Assembly (NCBI GenBank): GCA_037013685.1 | Contig: CM072899.1 | Coordinates: forward strand, 11,760,479 to 11,824,478 | DNA: 64,000 nucleotides | From: Acridotheres tristis | Lineage: Eukaryota; Chordata; Aves; Passeriformes; Sturnidae | Direction: 5' to 3' | In this document: positions 1-16,240 of the stretch, piece after piece | Position numbering within the stretch: position 1 is the first letter of the stretch | Layout: each line of letters begins with the position of its first letter | The notes under the pieces: model-generated | The model's input: only the letters and a program-made list of their open reading frames with translations | Database searches by the model: none | What the model was told of the DNA's origin: nothing | Made by a program: the position numbers and the translations under genes

Positions 1-3000
1 TGGTTACTGAGGCTACCAGTTTATCTAACAAGTCTGTGCTGAGCCCTTGAACTCTTTCCAGCTGGAAGCAGAATCCTCTTCAAAGTAACCTGTCTGCTGT
101 TTGTCTCCCTCAAGTGGGCTGAGTCACTCGGCTCCCAGACGTGGATAATGATATCTGGAGTCCAAACTGGCACAGCAGTGACATTCTCTCGAGCATGAGC
201 AGTGAGAGGGTTTTAGCTGAGACATGCCTAGGCCTGAATCTTTCCCCCTGCCTAGCAAGATGCAATTTGCCCACAGAGTTCTCTTAACCTCACCATGCGA
301 GTGAGGGTTTTATTGGACCTTTGTGGAGCTTCATCTAGAGAATAGGTGAAGTGTTAAGGTATTGATGCAGGATCTGTTCAAGAGGCATGAGGGTATGAAG
401 TATGAGTGTGAAACTGAGTATCCACAGTATGAATTCCTTGTTAGTTACTGACTTCAGCTGTCATGGCAAGCTACCTGTTGCACCTGTCCCATCCTGGTAC
501 TGAAATACTTGTCCTTCCTGCTCTGCAAACCACATTAGCATAGTATTGAGTGTGTGTAGGATCAAGAGTTCTGCTCGCAGATCAAGGTGTAGTTCTTAGA
601 TTACAACCTGTCTCTAGAGAAAGCTCCCTCTCTAGAAGACTCATTACTGAGAACAGGACCTCCTGGTAGGAGGAGTAATGCTGTTGCCATTAGTGTTGAT
701 CTGGTGCTTCCCTATATCTGCTGGTAGGATCTCCCATCAATATTTCTCCTTGCTCCTCTATCAAGTTTCTTATGCTGCAGGAGATGCAATATTCACTCTC
801 CGATCTGAATACCAGGTGTAAGTTACAGCCTCTGGCAGACTTCGTAAGAGCTGTCATTTGACTTGGTCAAAGTCTCCTTTTAGTCTCTTGTTTCCTGCCC
901 AGCCTCTAGGAATTCTGGCAGCCAGGAGTGGATAAACAGGCCTTGTTTACCACTGACAAGGTCTAAGATCTGGGCTTTGCATACCATTGCAAAAGTTATC
1001 TATTTGTTTTTCTGAAACTGAAAGCATGACCAGAGTGTGTGAAAACTTAAACTCTAGTCAAAACTAGAAATTAATCTGAGCACTTAAAACATACTGTCAG
1101 ATATGGTAAAAATCTAACAACTCAACTGTTTGTCAGTGGCCTGGCTACCTTAGAATATTTTGAATCGGACAGCCTTATCTTCTGGACACATAGATTAAAA
1201 TCCAGCTGCCTCTGGCACTGTTTGTTTTATAGACAGCAATAAGGGAGTTGTCACTCAGCGTATGGCCTGATGTGAGAGCTGTGTTGGGCTCTTGATATTC
1301 ATGTCAGGGTTACTAAAACTGTTAGGTGGCTCTGCTAGCTGGGTGGCTACGTGCCAAAAGGCCGACAGACACTGTATAAACTGGACTGTATGAGCGCTAG
1401 AGCTGTGTTCCAGTTAGTTCAAGATTTATTTTACTGAGTGGAAAGCTGTCCACCAAGGAGGCCATCGTGGTAGAGGTGTCATGGAAGCTGTGCTGGTGTG
1501 CTTTGCGTAGGCAAGGCCCTTAATCGAGACACATGGCTTGTTGCCTAGTGTCTCCCAGCAGCCAGCTATGTGCTCTACTCTCCTCCCACATCCTGAGATT
1601 GTCTCCCCCAGGGCAGAATAGGGGAAGTTAAGCTTGCCCTGATAAAGGGGGAGGGGTGTTAAAGCAAGCATGCCTGTTCTTGTAACAGCTTAATCCTTGG
1701 GGGAAATCTGCTGGGAACTACCTGAAATCCTGTAGGATTTAACAGGGGAACTGCTTCTTCCTGGAAGGTAGGGGCACAGCAACACTGTTTCTTGAATGAC
1801 ATGACGTTCTTGACGTTATTTGAGCCTCCAAGAGAAGGGTAGCAGAAGATCTTGAGGCACTTGCTATTGGCCTGTTAGGGTATGTCTGACCAATCCTGAG
1901 AGGATATTTTTTGGTGTGAGGGCCATTTAGCTGCTGGAGGAATCAGTGGACTAAAACTTCATGACTGGAAACATCCAGCTTTCAGTGAAGCTTCTGGGTT
2001 TGGCTTTCTTGTAAAGATATCTTCCTATAAGCTGAAGACTTCTACTTCAGCAGCCCTGGCTTGCTTTCTGGGAATCCTGGTCTTGTTAGTGTGTAGCATT
2101 AGCTTCAAAAGGATCTTCCTGGACTTCTCACCTGCCGCAGCTGCAGTCTCCCATACCTGCTGCCCACTGTGAAGATGATGGGAATCATCCTCAGGTTGTC
2201 AAGAAGCCAAGTGGTTCACGCAGCGTGGCTGCCCAGCATAGCTGGCTGCATCCCTGGGGACATCTTTTCACTCCCTTCCTTCCATTGCTTTGGCTCAGCC
2301 TGATTATCACCTGGGAGAATCCTACATGTGCTCCTGTGATCTTAGGCTTAACAGCAGTCTGGGCAAAGTACTGTTCCCGTAGACAGCAAGAAATGTCCTC
2401 CACACCTTTCTGATACCTCTAAGTTTTAAGTGTTCTGTTCTGCTTGGATGTGCTTTTCCGTTGTGCTTGGGTGATGAAGACAAAACAGTCTGATTCCAGC
2501 TAGGGACTCAAGGACAGTGTCTTTAAACTTCAAGCGCTTAGCATAAACAACGTGGAAAGAGGAGGGCAGACACACAAGCAAGCAAGGAGGATGAAGCTTC
2601 CCTATTTGAGACTATTAATTGGACAGTTGACTCCTGCATGCAAATGGACTGAAACCTATAAAGGTGTGAGAACTCGTGACCAATCCCTCCTTTGCTTCCA
2701 TCTTGGAGCCATCCAGGCAGGGGCCACGATTGTGGCACTTACAGTGCTAGGGTGTGGCTTTTGTAGGCCTTTAATAGGCCTCACAATAAATACCTATTTT
2801 ATTCTCCTCAACACTGTGTGTAGCCTCTGTTTCTGCTCCTCAAGGCATCATTTCCTACTGCTCCTAAGCACACTGTTGGTCTGACTGAACATGGAAAAAC
2901 GTATGCTGTGGTACTATAAGCAAATGCATTTTCATGCTTCTTTTGCTCCCACTTGCAAACCATGTAGTCAGATCAGCATCATGCCTGCTCACGAGGAGGT

Positions 3001-6000
3001 GGCTGTTGTGATATCCAAACCAGTAGAAATCAGTAGAGATCAGTTTTTGGCATTAGGGGTAAGGTCTAGTCCTATGTAGTTTGGACTTTTCTAGGGTAGA
3101 GTCATAGTCCATTACGGCAGCTTTACAGCCAAAACTTGTTCAGATCCACAGGTAGTATTTAAACTTTGTATAGTATAGAATAACTCTCATCTGGAGAAAT
3201 GCCAGGAGGTGTAACAGGCCCATGAATCAGTGAGGCTTGGACTGAAGAGCTTGGTTTTGAGAACTTGGGCTTTGAGCCTAACTGATCATATGCATCAGTG
3301 CCTCTCAGGAATGCAGGGCTCTCCAAATCTCGGCCCTAAGGGAGCCACAGCAGAACTGAGACCTCAGGCAGGGCAGATCCCTTCTCATGTGCGTGTCCTG
3401 TGATTTCACTGCCGATATGGCTCCTATCAGTGGCATTGCTTCTGCCTTCCCTGTGTTGTCTGGATGTTGGCATGTCTCCGTGCAGTGATCCGAGCCCTTG
3501 CCCACATCAGGGATGTGTGATTGAGCCTTCAGCTGAGGGTTGAGGGGATGTCTGAGGCAAGCTAAAACCTTACTGCCACTCATAGGAGTGTCTTACCCGG
3601 CACTGGCTCTAGAGCTTCCTTGATCACACCAAGAATCTATTTTGCTCAAAACTGTTCCAAAGCTTGTTTCTCAGCCAGGTTTTCTGCAGTTTCTCCAAGC
3701 TGCATGTTGCCCCATCATTCTCTTTAGCACTGAACTGTCTTAAAAGCATGTTACCCATGAACAGGATGCAGCAGAATATTTGTGTAGGCCTAGTGTCAGC
3801 TCCATCTGGGGGCTACTTCAGACCATGTCAGTTGGCTTTTAGCACTATGTCACACTGGTTTGGTGTCCATGCTGAAGCAGACAATGAATAGAACTTGAAG
3901 CCATGAGGCTGAGCTGCTGCTGGTTCCTAAGCTTCAGTCAGTTCTAGAGCAGCTGCTCCAGCACTGGAGGCTGCAGCTCCACCCTCAAAAGGAGGTGGAA
4001 ATTTACTGCAGACAGCTGTGGTATAAAAAGCTAATTCCTCTGGGATAGTGAACGATGTTCTAAGACTTGATTTTTATCTGAGCCATGTCAGTGTGCTAGC
4101 AGGCATCTAAAGCTCTAGGTGTTATCAAGAAGGTGAAGTTTTTTTGGCACAGGACTCTCAGATGGGGGTGGGATATACTGGACAGTGTATACACCTGACA
4201 GCTTGTAATATCATGTTTTACATAAATTATCAAAAATTAAGTTGTAGCTGAGGCTTCCAGCTCCATGAACAGAGGTAATTTCTGCCTCACAGGGCTGTCT
4301 GGGAAAGGTACCAACTGGACAGAAGCCTGTTCTTGGTGGAACAGTAAGCAGCAGGCAGCTGAGCTGCTCCTCTTGAGGAGGGAATGAGGAGCTGTGCCTG
4401 AGCTTTTGGCTGAGCACCAGCAGGAGGGATATATTGGTTAGAACAGCAACATAAATGTGTTGGGAAGGAGGTGGAAATCAGTTTTGAGATGCTACTGATA
4501 GAACAGCAGCTAGAGTGAAGCTGTCACAGGAATATCCTGCCAGCTGCTTTTGGTATGGGCTCTACTTGAACTGACTGCTGCTCTGTGGTGCATCTGCGAG
4601 GTCTGAAGGCACCTGTGATTGCATGGGCTGTAGGAGCCCATTGCCCTCAAAAAAACCCCCATTTACAGGGAGCCGTTCTTGCAAGTTGTCAGCCCAAATG
4701 ACAAGATGTTCCTGATTTCCTTTTTAGACACAGCATGTGTCCCCACTAAATGTGGGGCTTTTCTCAATGGTATTTTCCTGTGAGCTGGGGAAGCTGAGCT
4801 CCCGATAGTCCTGCCATGGGAGTAGAAGAGAGTACTGTCCTGCTCGTGCAGCCTTTGTCAGTGCAAGACTCAACCTGCTATTATAACTTCCTATGCTTCT
4901 GTAGTAGTCCTCAGTGTGAGGATACTGGAGACATGTTCTACCTGTAGAGCACCCAGGTTTGGTAAGGAAAATATGCAGGCTCTGTAGCAGTCAAAAACAT
5001 CAAAGGCAGCTGTATTTCTAGTTTCTTCCTTGAAGGCAGCCTGGCATCTCTTAAGCCATGTTGATATGAAATTAACAACTCCTGCTGATTGTCTTCTGGC
5101 TACTGCTGTGCTTTTGCCCAGCTGAAAAGGCACGACTTCTGTCCTCCTTGTGGGTTGTTGTGTCACTCTTGGGAGAATGCAAGTGACGTGTTAAACGTTG
5201 GTATTCCTTGATCTCAAGATTTGTGTTGAACTGTTCAGGCAGTCACTTGTGGCTTTGTATTGGTTGACAGCTTGTTAGCCATGTCTGTCTGACCAGCATT
5301 GGGAACCAAGCTGTTGTTAAATTGTAGCTGGTAAAGCTTGTTCAGCCCCATCTGAGGCTCTGCTGCAGTTAGAGGCTTCAATACAAAGGATGTCTGGACT
5401 GCTTGGACACTCTGCAACTGTGACTCTGTCAATAACAGGCTATGCCTTTCCTCAGGGTGAGGCCTTGCTTTTTCATAGTAGCTGAAAAATTGGAACAAAT
5501 TAATATATCTACTCAAAAGTTTAGCTAAACCATGGCAAAGTATAGTGTGACCTATGGGGGAAGTGGTATTTGCCAGGCTGTTTGGTGTGCTTGGCCTTCT
5601 AAAAACAGGATAAACGTTCAGTGACCATCTCATTTCGGTGAAGATCGAAGCAGACATAAGGCCTTGAGATGCCAGATGTGCTAGGGAGCTTGCTGCTTTT
5701 GAGAGGGAACTGGTTCAGTCTGACTGAGCTGGTCCTGAATCGTTTTTCTAGCTTCATTTTCCTTGAAGAAATGCTGAACTCGGTGAGGGAGGAGGGAGGG
5801 AATAAAAATAGCTCTCTGTAGTACAGAGACATCCATGCAAGAGAACAGTGAGTAGATGTGCTGTTTCTGTGTCAAAAGTGCACTTAGCTGCATTTTGGGA
5901 CACTTTTCCCACATTTCAGGACTGAAGGTTCTTCCAGAACACAAGGGTAGCTCTTGTCTGGTCACTGTGATGAGCTTGCTGCTGTGTGTGGTAGCCCCTA

Positions 6001-9000
6001 ATGGAGACCTGATCTGTCCACATCAGCTTATTCATGGTGGGTGTTTTTGCTAAAGGTCCTGTGGGAAAGTGGAAGCTCTGCTTATCGGCCACAGCACCCA
6101 GAACAGAGCTGCAGTGTTTCAGGTTCAAATACACCTTTTTGTGTGATACCTGCTTACTCTTGTGCTGCCTGCTGGGACAGGGAGCAAAGCTAGGCATCCA
6201 TAACTCTGAGTTCAGCTATGCTCAGTACCTGCTGCCCTACCAGTTTGTGCCTTGTTCGTTTGGTGTTAACTATTCCTGGCAGAGGACACAAAGCAAGATG
6301 TGCTTTCCAACATCCTCACTTCAGCTCTGAGCTGGTTTCTAGTGGAAGGTGCAGGTGGCAGGCTGATAGCTGTAGTAACAGGGAACTCCTGGTCAAACAT
6401 TCCAGCCTCTATAGACATGTTAGGATTGTGATTCCAACTGTTCAATAGCAAAGCTCAAACAGTAAAGACTGCTCAGCAGCTTCAAAACTGGTATGGGTAT
6501 GCTGCTGCTTAGGGAGCCTTGTCTTCCATGGAGGTGAGATTTCCCTAGGGCTGGATGCTTTCACACTAAAACTGTCCATGAGCAATTTAGAATATTCCTT
6601 TTGCAAGGCCTGCTTCTGTTAAAGCATAGCTAATCTGAGGTCTGGTGAACCATCAATGCAAACTACTACTGTTCCTTGGTTGTACCAACCCAATTAATAT
6701 TAAAATGCCTGCATTGTGACTTGACACGTGAACATCTCTAAGGAATTCATAACCTTCCATTTCTGCTTTGAGTTAAAGCAGCTGTCTTAATATAGCAAGG
6801 GAAAGGACAGTTGTAATGTGCTCTGAAGCAACAAGGGAAACCTAATTAGACTTGGCATAGGCTTTATTTGCTCTTGCATCTGAGCTGTGGTGCTGTGAAG
6901 CTTCATAGGATGGGTTTTGACTCTTCCTTTCAGATTAGCTAAGCCAGTGACACTTGTAGGTTAGGTGTTAGGGATTTTCCCTTACTGCTCCTGCAGGTGA
7001 GTGTTAAAGGTAATAACAGTCTTGTGGGAAGAGAGTGTGCTATACCAACTTAATTTCCTGAGGGTCAGCTTATCATTAATGGCTTGTTTGCTTAAAGGAT
7101 AGGCACTAAAAATGGAGTGGAAGGTCTCCTCTCTTGTATTAGAGACAGCTGTGTCATTTCTTTGGCACCAGTTGAGCCAGGAGGAGGAATGATGCTGATC
7201 AGCTCTTGGCTGATGTGGAATGTCTGGTGGCTCCTGAGCAGGGCTGGCCGGGTGTGCTGCTGTAGGCTGTGTTCTGAGCAGTCAGGCAGATGACCTCGCT
7301 CGAAAAGATTTTATGCAGTGTGAAACAGACCTGAGTCTTGGATCAAATCTTAACAAACAAGTTTTTCTTTGTGATACCTCTGAAAAAGGAAGTGTTTGTT
7401 CAGAAATGTTCCCGGGACTGGACACAAGCCCCATATGAGCTCTTACACTGCCATCTGAAGGGTGTGGGCCTCAACAGGGTGCTGCTCTGGAGTAAATGTG
7501 TCAAATACCAGAAGGCAAGACAAGCTGCATTATACAGTGCAAAATAGTCTTATTGCTGAGTCAGTGGGACTCCAGCCTATCTCAACTCTACCATTTTCTA
7601 CAGAACCTGGAGGTGTGTTTCCTTGTTGTACTGGGCAAGGAAGAACTCTGAAGTGTTGGTGTGTTTATACCTGCAATCAACAGGGCTTGGCCAATCAAAT
7701 GACTGGGCTTCAAGGCAGTATCAGTCAAGCCTGGTAGAACAAGGGCATGAGACTGGGCAGTGTCCACTGCTGGTCCCTGGCAGGGCTGGAGTTCCTCACT
7801 GTCTCACACCAAATATGCAGCTGTGGCAGCTCCTTCTGTGCTATGGCTCACATCCGTTGCATCACCTGGGATGGAAGCTGAGTGTCTCACCTGCCTAGTG
7901 TTGATGGGGCAGTGACAGCCCTTCACACTGCTGGGTAGCCTGTCAGCTATGACAAGAAGGCAGTGTCAGCTCTGACTCAGCCTGACTTCCTATGTGTGCA
8001 GGTGGTTGCTCAGCTGAGTTACTTCTAAGGTAATGAATCCTGACAGAGCAGTTTTCCCTCCCCTCATAGTGGGACTTCAGGCTATGTTGAACTTGGGAGA
8101 TAAGCATCCAGTGTGATTTAGTGTTGCAATTTAGGGCTCTGCAAATCCCTCCCTAAGCATGAGAACTAATGCCAGCTTGTCCAAAGCTGCTTCAAATACC
8201 ATGAGGCAGTGAGCTGCAGCAAGTGATATTGGAAACACTCTGAGGAAAATAGAAGCAGTTCCCAGAAGCATGCTGGGTTCTGGCACAGCCACTCCTGGGT
8301 GAGTTGTTTTCCTCTGTCCTGAGGAAATCAGGTGACTTGCTCTGGACCTGAACCTGTGCAGATGTTTTTCATGACAGTTCAGTGTACACAGCTGTCTTTA
8401 AGCTGTTTTAAAGCTCTGTTCACTTGCTTCTTGCTCTGTTTGGGCTGCTTGTGCTGCACAAGTCTGGCTTGGCTGGCAAAAGTGTCACTTGTTATGTGCT
8501 TTGCAAACACAGGAGGTGCAGGCTTGAAGGAGCTTCTGTGGTCTGTTGTCCCCATGGCTATAGGAGAGACAAGCTATGGTGTGTGGAGCTTGGCAAGAGC
8601 AAAAACAGAGCTGAACGTTGTTGTTGTTGACAACTTTTGGCAAGCATAGCTGGGCTGTCAGTTGGATCAGTGAACAATGCAGTCCACTGGAAAAGGGAGG
8701 TGTTGACACTTGGGGAAACTGTCTTCCACGTGCTCTCTGGCATCTGCTAACACCCATCTAAGGGTGGAATGAGCCCTGTGGGTGACCTGTCACTGCTGGT
8801 CTCTCCCCAGCTCCTGGCTGTTATTGCCTCAGCACTAAGTCCTGTTTAGATGTATCTCAAGGATCTCATGAGGTTATGCAGGAAAAAAACAGAAGGGCCA
8901 AAGCCCAGCTAGCACTTAATCTGGCTACTGCTGTAAAAGACAATAAAAAGTGTTTTTATACATTAGCAATAAAAGGACAGCTAAAGGCAATCCCCATCCT

Positions 9001-9039
9001 TTATTGGGTATGGAGGGAAACATAGTGACAAAGGATGAG

Positions 9040-10247
9040 GAAAAGGCCTGCTACATGACTCTAGACACACACTGCAGACTCTGGCGGTGTAGGTGGGTAC
9101 TGAAGGAACTGGTGGAAGTGTTCCCTAAGTCCCTTCAGTCCAGCAGTTGTGGCTCCCTGCGGAGGTCCCAGTGGACTGGCAGTAAGAAAAGGAAATGTTC
9201 ATCTAAAAGAAGGGTCAGAAGGAGGATCTGTGGAAGGCCTGTTAGTCTGACCTTGGTGCCAGAGAAGGTTATGCAGCAGATATCTTGAATGCCATCATGA
9301 AACATGAACAGGACAACTGGGAATCAGACCCAGTGAATATCACAGCTTGGTCAAGCAGGAGCTGCCTTTCCTAAACCCATAAAGTACCCTGCTTAGTGTA
9401 TCAGGTTGTGGATGTGGTCTGTCTGGATTTTAGTACAGCCTTTGACACTGTTTCCTACAGCATTCTCTTGGAGAAGCAGGCTGCTCATTGCTTGGACAAG
9501 TGCACTGTTTGCTGGGTAAAAACTGGCTAGATGTCTGGGCCCAGAGAGTGGTGGGGAGTGGAGTTACACCCATCTGGCAGCTGGTCACTAGTGCTCTTCC
9601 CCTGGGATCAGTACTAGGGCCTTTACCAGGTACCAGGTGGCCAAGAAGGCCAGTGGCATGCTGGCTGTATCAGCAATAGTGTGGCCAGCAGGACCAGGGC
9701 AGGGATTGTCCCCCTGTACTGGGCACTGTTGAGGCCACAGCTCAAATCCTGGGTTCAGTTTTGGGCCCCTCCCTACACAAAAGACATTGAGGGGCTGCAG
9801 TGTGTCCAGAGAAAGGAAACAGGGCTGGGGAAGGGGCTGGAGCACAAGGCTCCTTGGGAGTGGCTGGGGGTGTTTAGCCTGGAGAAAAGGAGGCTCGGGG
9901 GGGACCTTATGGCTCTACAACACCTGAAAGGAGATTGTAGCCAGGTGAGGGTTGAGCTCTTCTCCCAGGTGTAACAAGTGACAAGATGAAGAAACAGCCT
10001 CAAGTTATGCCAGGGAGGTTTAGACTGGATATTAAGGAAAATTTCTTCACTAAAGGCACTGTCAAGCACTGGAATGGGCTGCCTAATACAGTGATGGAAT
10101 CACCATCCCTGGAGGTGTTTAAAAGCCATGCAGTTGTGGCACTGAGGTACATAAGTTATTGGTGGCTTGGCAGTGCTGGGCTAATGTTTGGACCCATTGG
10201 ATGATCCTAGAGGCCTTTCCCAACCTAAACAACCCTGTGACTGTAAG
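9040..10247 (+). mobile_element. CR1 LINE fragment, internally deleted, dead
   Basis: The strand carries text typical of avian CR1 ORF2. There is a reverse-transcriptase stretch at about 9410-9630 whose broken frames read like 'FDTVSYSILLEK', 'KNWLDVWAQRVV' and 'GSVLGP'. The usual CR1 3' region follows at about 9640-10247, with a '[13 protein letters not shown]' segment and a stretch around 10010-10240 reading toward 'GRFRLDIKENFFTK' and 'WNGLPN'. The palm region after GSVLGP is missing: sequence jumps at about 9630 to the 'AKKASGML' part, so this copy has an internal deletion. Frames are broken throughout. The 5' edge is approximate, and the 3' octamer tail expected of CR1 is degraded. It sits in RAB7A intron 1, in the sense orientation. 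Confidence 0.85.
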
Positions 10248-11367
10248 GTGGGTACAGTCCAAAAAGGTGTAGCTGTAGGTGCATCACTACAGTGGCTGCA
10301 GAGGTGCTCCTTCAGCCTCTGCAGCATTCACTGACAGCCAAGGCTAAAGCACTTCATGTCTTCTAACCCTCAAAACTTGAGATGATTTTGTAACTGGACT
10401 GCATCTAGTGAGAGGCTTTGACAGCTTGAAGCCTCCTGTAGTAGTGGGGTGAGATGGGTGTAGTTACCTAACAGCTTAGGCTGTTGTGTATCCCAGGAAG
10501 CACATAGCATCAAGCTGCTTGGAAGACATAAATCCCTGTTGTGTAGAAACGAAGGCCTCCTTAGCTGTGAAAATCAGGAATAGCTCCTGAAGAGTAGGAG
10601 TGCTGCAATCAATGTGGTATAGCAGGATGGGAATTTTAGGGTAAGCAAGTCCAAATGTAAGGGCTTAATACCAAGGCCTGTTGTCAAGGCTCTTTGAAGT
10701 CAAACAGCACAGCTACTTGTGGCTCCTCTTGCTGTACTGAACCTGCAGGGCTCCTTCAGGGAAGCCAAGAAGTCCTTGTGTTGTGGAGGTCAGTACCAAA
10801 ACAGGGTGTGTGATCTGATCCAGCACATAAAAGTGGCTGCTCCCCCTAGAGGTGTGGAGAAGGGCCTCATGGTAGGAAGGGTGTGCTCCGCCACTGGCAA
10901 GACCTTGTACTTGATCTCACCATGCTAAAGTATATCCAGGCCTGCTGCAGCTGATCAGCTTGTAGCTGCCACACTGGTCTGAAGGAGAGCAAATAAGTGG
11001 GGAACTCTGAAGTTCAGCTGTCTTGCTAATTGGATGGACCATTAGTGGTCCATGAAGTTTTTGAGTTGCAGGATGCAACTGAACAAACAAGTCATCATCT
11101 AATGGAGTAGATGACCATCAGTAGGCTGCATGTTGAGGTTTGTCACTGTAACCTTATTACACCAAAGCTGAGATGGCAGCAGTCAGCTTCCTGTGCCCTC
11201 AGAGAAACCACAGAGTCTGGTAGCAGTTTACTTTGTAATTCAGCTGCCTTGTGTGGCTGTTGTAGCTGCTTCAATCCTAACATGTCCTTGGGATTTGGTT
11301 CTTTCACAAAGCACAGATGGTAGAGAAAGCTACCACTTCTCCAAGCTCATGATGGAGGAAATGGTCC

Positions 11368-11393
11368 TTTTTTTTTTCTTTTTTTTTTTTTTT
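11368..11393 (+). repeat. T-run in RAB7A intron 1
   Basis: A 26-nt thymidine run with a single C at 11378. It lies about 460 bp before the first coding exon. It may be the complement of an old poly(A) tail, but I see no retrocopy body next to it. Confidence 0.8.
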
Positions 11394-11859
11394 CTGGGAA
11401 ACTAAACCACACACAAAAAATCTTGAGTGTGATGTTAGACACACCTTGCCTGCTTACCTTTCACGCATATGCAAGAATTATTAGCCTGTGTTGGGAGATG
11501 GTATGATTTACTGCACTGCTTCAAGTCAAGGAAAGATAGCCTGGGCTAGTATATCTACCAAATGGCCTGGAAATAGGATCCAGAAGGGTCTTGGTACAGT
11601 AAATGACAAGTGCTCAGCTCATCTACCTCTTGGTATTAAATTGCCACTGCTGGTCTGTCATGGCCCAGCCAGTGCAGTGGGCAGACACCTGGGCAGTGCT
11701 GAGTGTGGCCTTGAGCTGGAGTCTGGTTTCAGGAGTGCTGGGCCCTGCCTGTCGCTGGCTCCTTGCTGGGAGTCAGGTTTCTCAGACTCCAAACTTGCTG
11801 CTTGCTTTCTTGAGGAAAATGGTTTGTGATGGGATTGTTCTTCCTTTCTAGTGTGAAAG

Positions 11860-14990
<3,131 letters not shown>

Positions 14991-16240
14991 GGGGAGTGGG
15001 AGGGGTTGAGCACAGTCCTTCACAAATGAATATCACACTTAGGCCTTCAAACACACAGCCCCTCTTCTGTGTTTAAAATGAAATTACAAAAAAAAAAAAA
15101 AATTGCATCTCCAGCTGCCAAAATCCACCTATCTCTCATGAGTATCTGAGTCCTGCACTTCAGAGCTCAAGTCCCCACACCATCCACATCACACATCATG
15201 GTAACAGACCTTTCTCTTAGTTTAAAATGGAAACTCTTATGTATGTTTGGAACTGAATCTAATTCCAAGTGTCCAATGGAGAGAAACTGTTTACAGGTAA
15301 TCTGTGTAACAAGTTACATACATTTTTAACTGTCTCGTGTTTTCCCCTGTGAAGGCTGCAACTGGAAAGGCTGATTACCCATAGTTCATTGCAAGCTCAG
15401 CACTCAGTCTGACTAGGTTGAGTTTTGTATGTATCTCTGTTAATGCTTGTTACTTTTAACTAATCAGATCTTTTTACAGTATCCATGTATTATGTAATGC
15501 TTCTTTAGGAAAAATCTTATAGTACATGTTAATATATGCAACCAATTAAAAATGTATAAATTAGTGTAAAATTCCTGAATTACATGTTCAAGTACTGAAA
15601 CACAGGTTGTGTAGAAAGTGAGGAGGACACTTGTGACCTGCGGCGTGCTAGCAACACAGAGTCCAGATAGAGGCAGTATTCTGTACAGTAGAGATGAACT
15701 ATGTAAGCCTTCTTGTTTTGAGGCCAAAAAGGCTTCATCTTCTGGAAAAATCTGTCTGGCTTCCTTGTATCTAAATTCTCAGATTTGCATAACAGCATTG
15801 ATATGCACACTGGATTATTGGATTTAAAATTAAATACAGCTATGAAATGACCTCATTTGTTCACCTCCCCTACTGCTTAACTCCTGACATCCTGGAGCGA
15901 GCATGAGGAGCCAGAGCTGAGGTGTGCCTGTGGCTCTTTGTGCTGTGGAACAAGCTCCTCTCCCACTGGGGGTGTGGTAGCTGTTTCTTGATGAATGACC
16001 TGGACTATAAATCTTCCCTTTCTTCTTACTGACTGCTAATCTGGATTTTTGGTATGGAAAAACTTGGCAATCTAGTCCCTTTCCTCTCTTCCTTTCTTCC
16101 TGGTATTTGTTCTTGCGTTTGTAGCTTGCTTAAATGGAGCCCTTCTACCTGTTTTCCAGAGGTCTACATTCTAGTACGTAGGCTGAGCTCTTATGTAAAG
16201 AAACAAACATGATGCCAATAAACTTAACAAGAACAAACCT
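14991..16240 (+). other. RAB7A: RAB7A 3' UTR with poly(A) signals
   Basis: AT-rich sequence follows the stop codon without further frames. A canonical AATAAA lies at 16217-16222, and weaker ATTAAA-type hexamers occur near 15543 and 15829. Use of the distal signal gives a 3' UTR of about 1.25 kb, which fits the size known for vertebrate RAB7A. The exact cleavage site is inferred. Confidence 0.65.
16217..16222 (+). terminator. RAB7A: poly(A) signal AATAAA, likely distal RAB7A end
   Basis: Canonical hexamer, followed within about 30 nt by TG- and T-rich sequence. It is the last AATAAA downstream of the RAB7A stop before the gene-free spacer. Confidence 0.6.

Larger units (their letters stand above)
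1..11851 (+). other. RAB7A: RAB7A intron 1 (3' part), no coding exon seen
   Basis: This stretch precedes the first coding exon of RAB7A, which opens with an acceptor ending at 11851. In vertebrates RAB7A has a non-coding first exon and a long first intron, so the whole block is most simply the 3' part of that intron, with exon 1 left of the window. Open frames here are short and show no recognisable protein. The only repeats I can identify are a CR1 fragment (about 9.04-10.25 kb) and a T-run at 11368-11393. An unannotated non-coding RNA cannot be excluded. Confidence 0.75.

Noticed and set aside
9488..9679. Short open frame with reverse-transcriptase-like text as a gene
   Set aside because: It is a fragment of a dead CR1 element, frameshifted and deleted, and not a functional reverse transcriptase.
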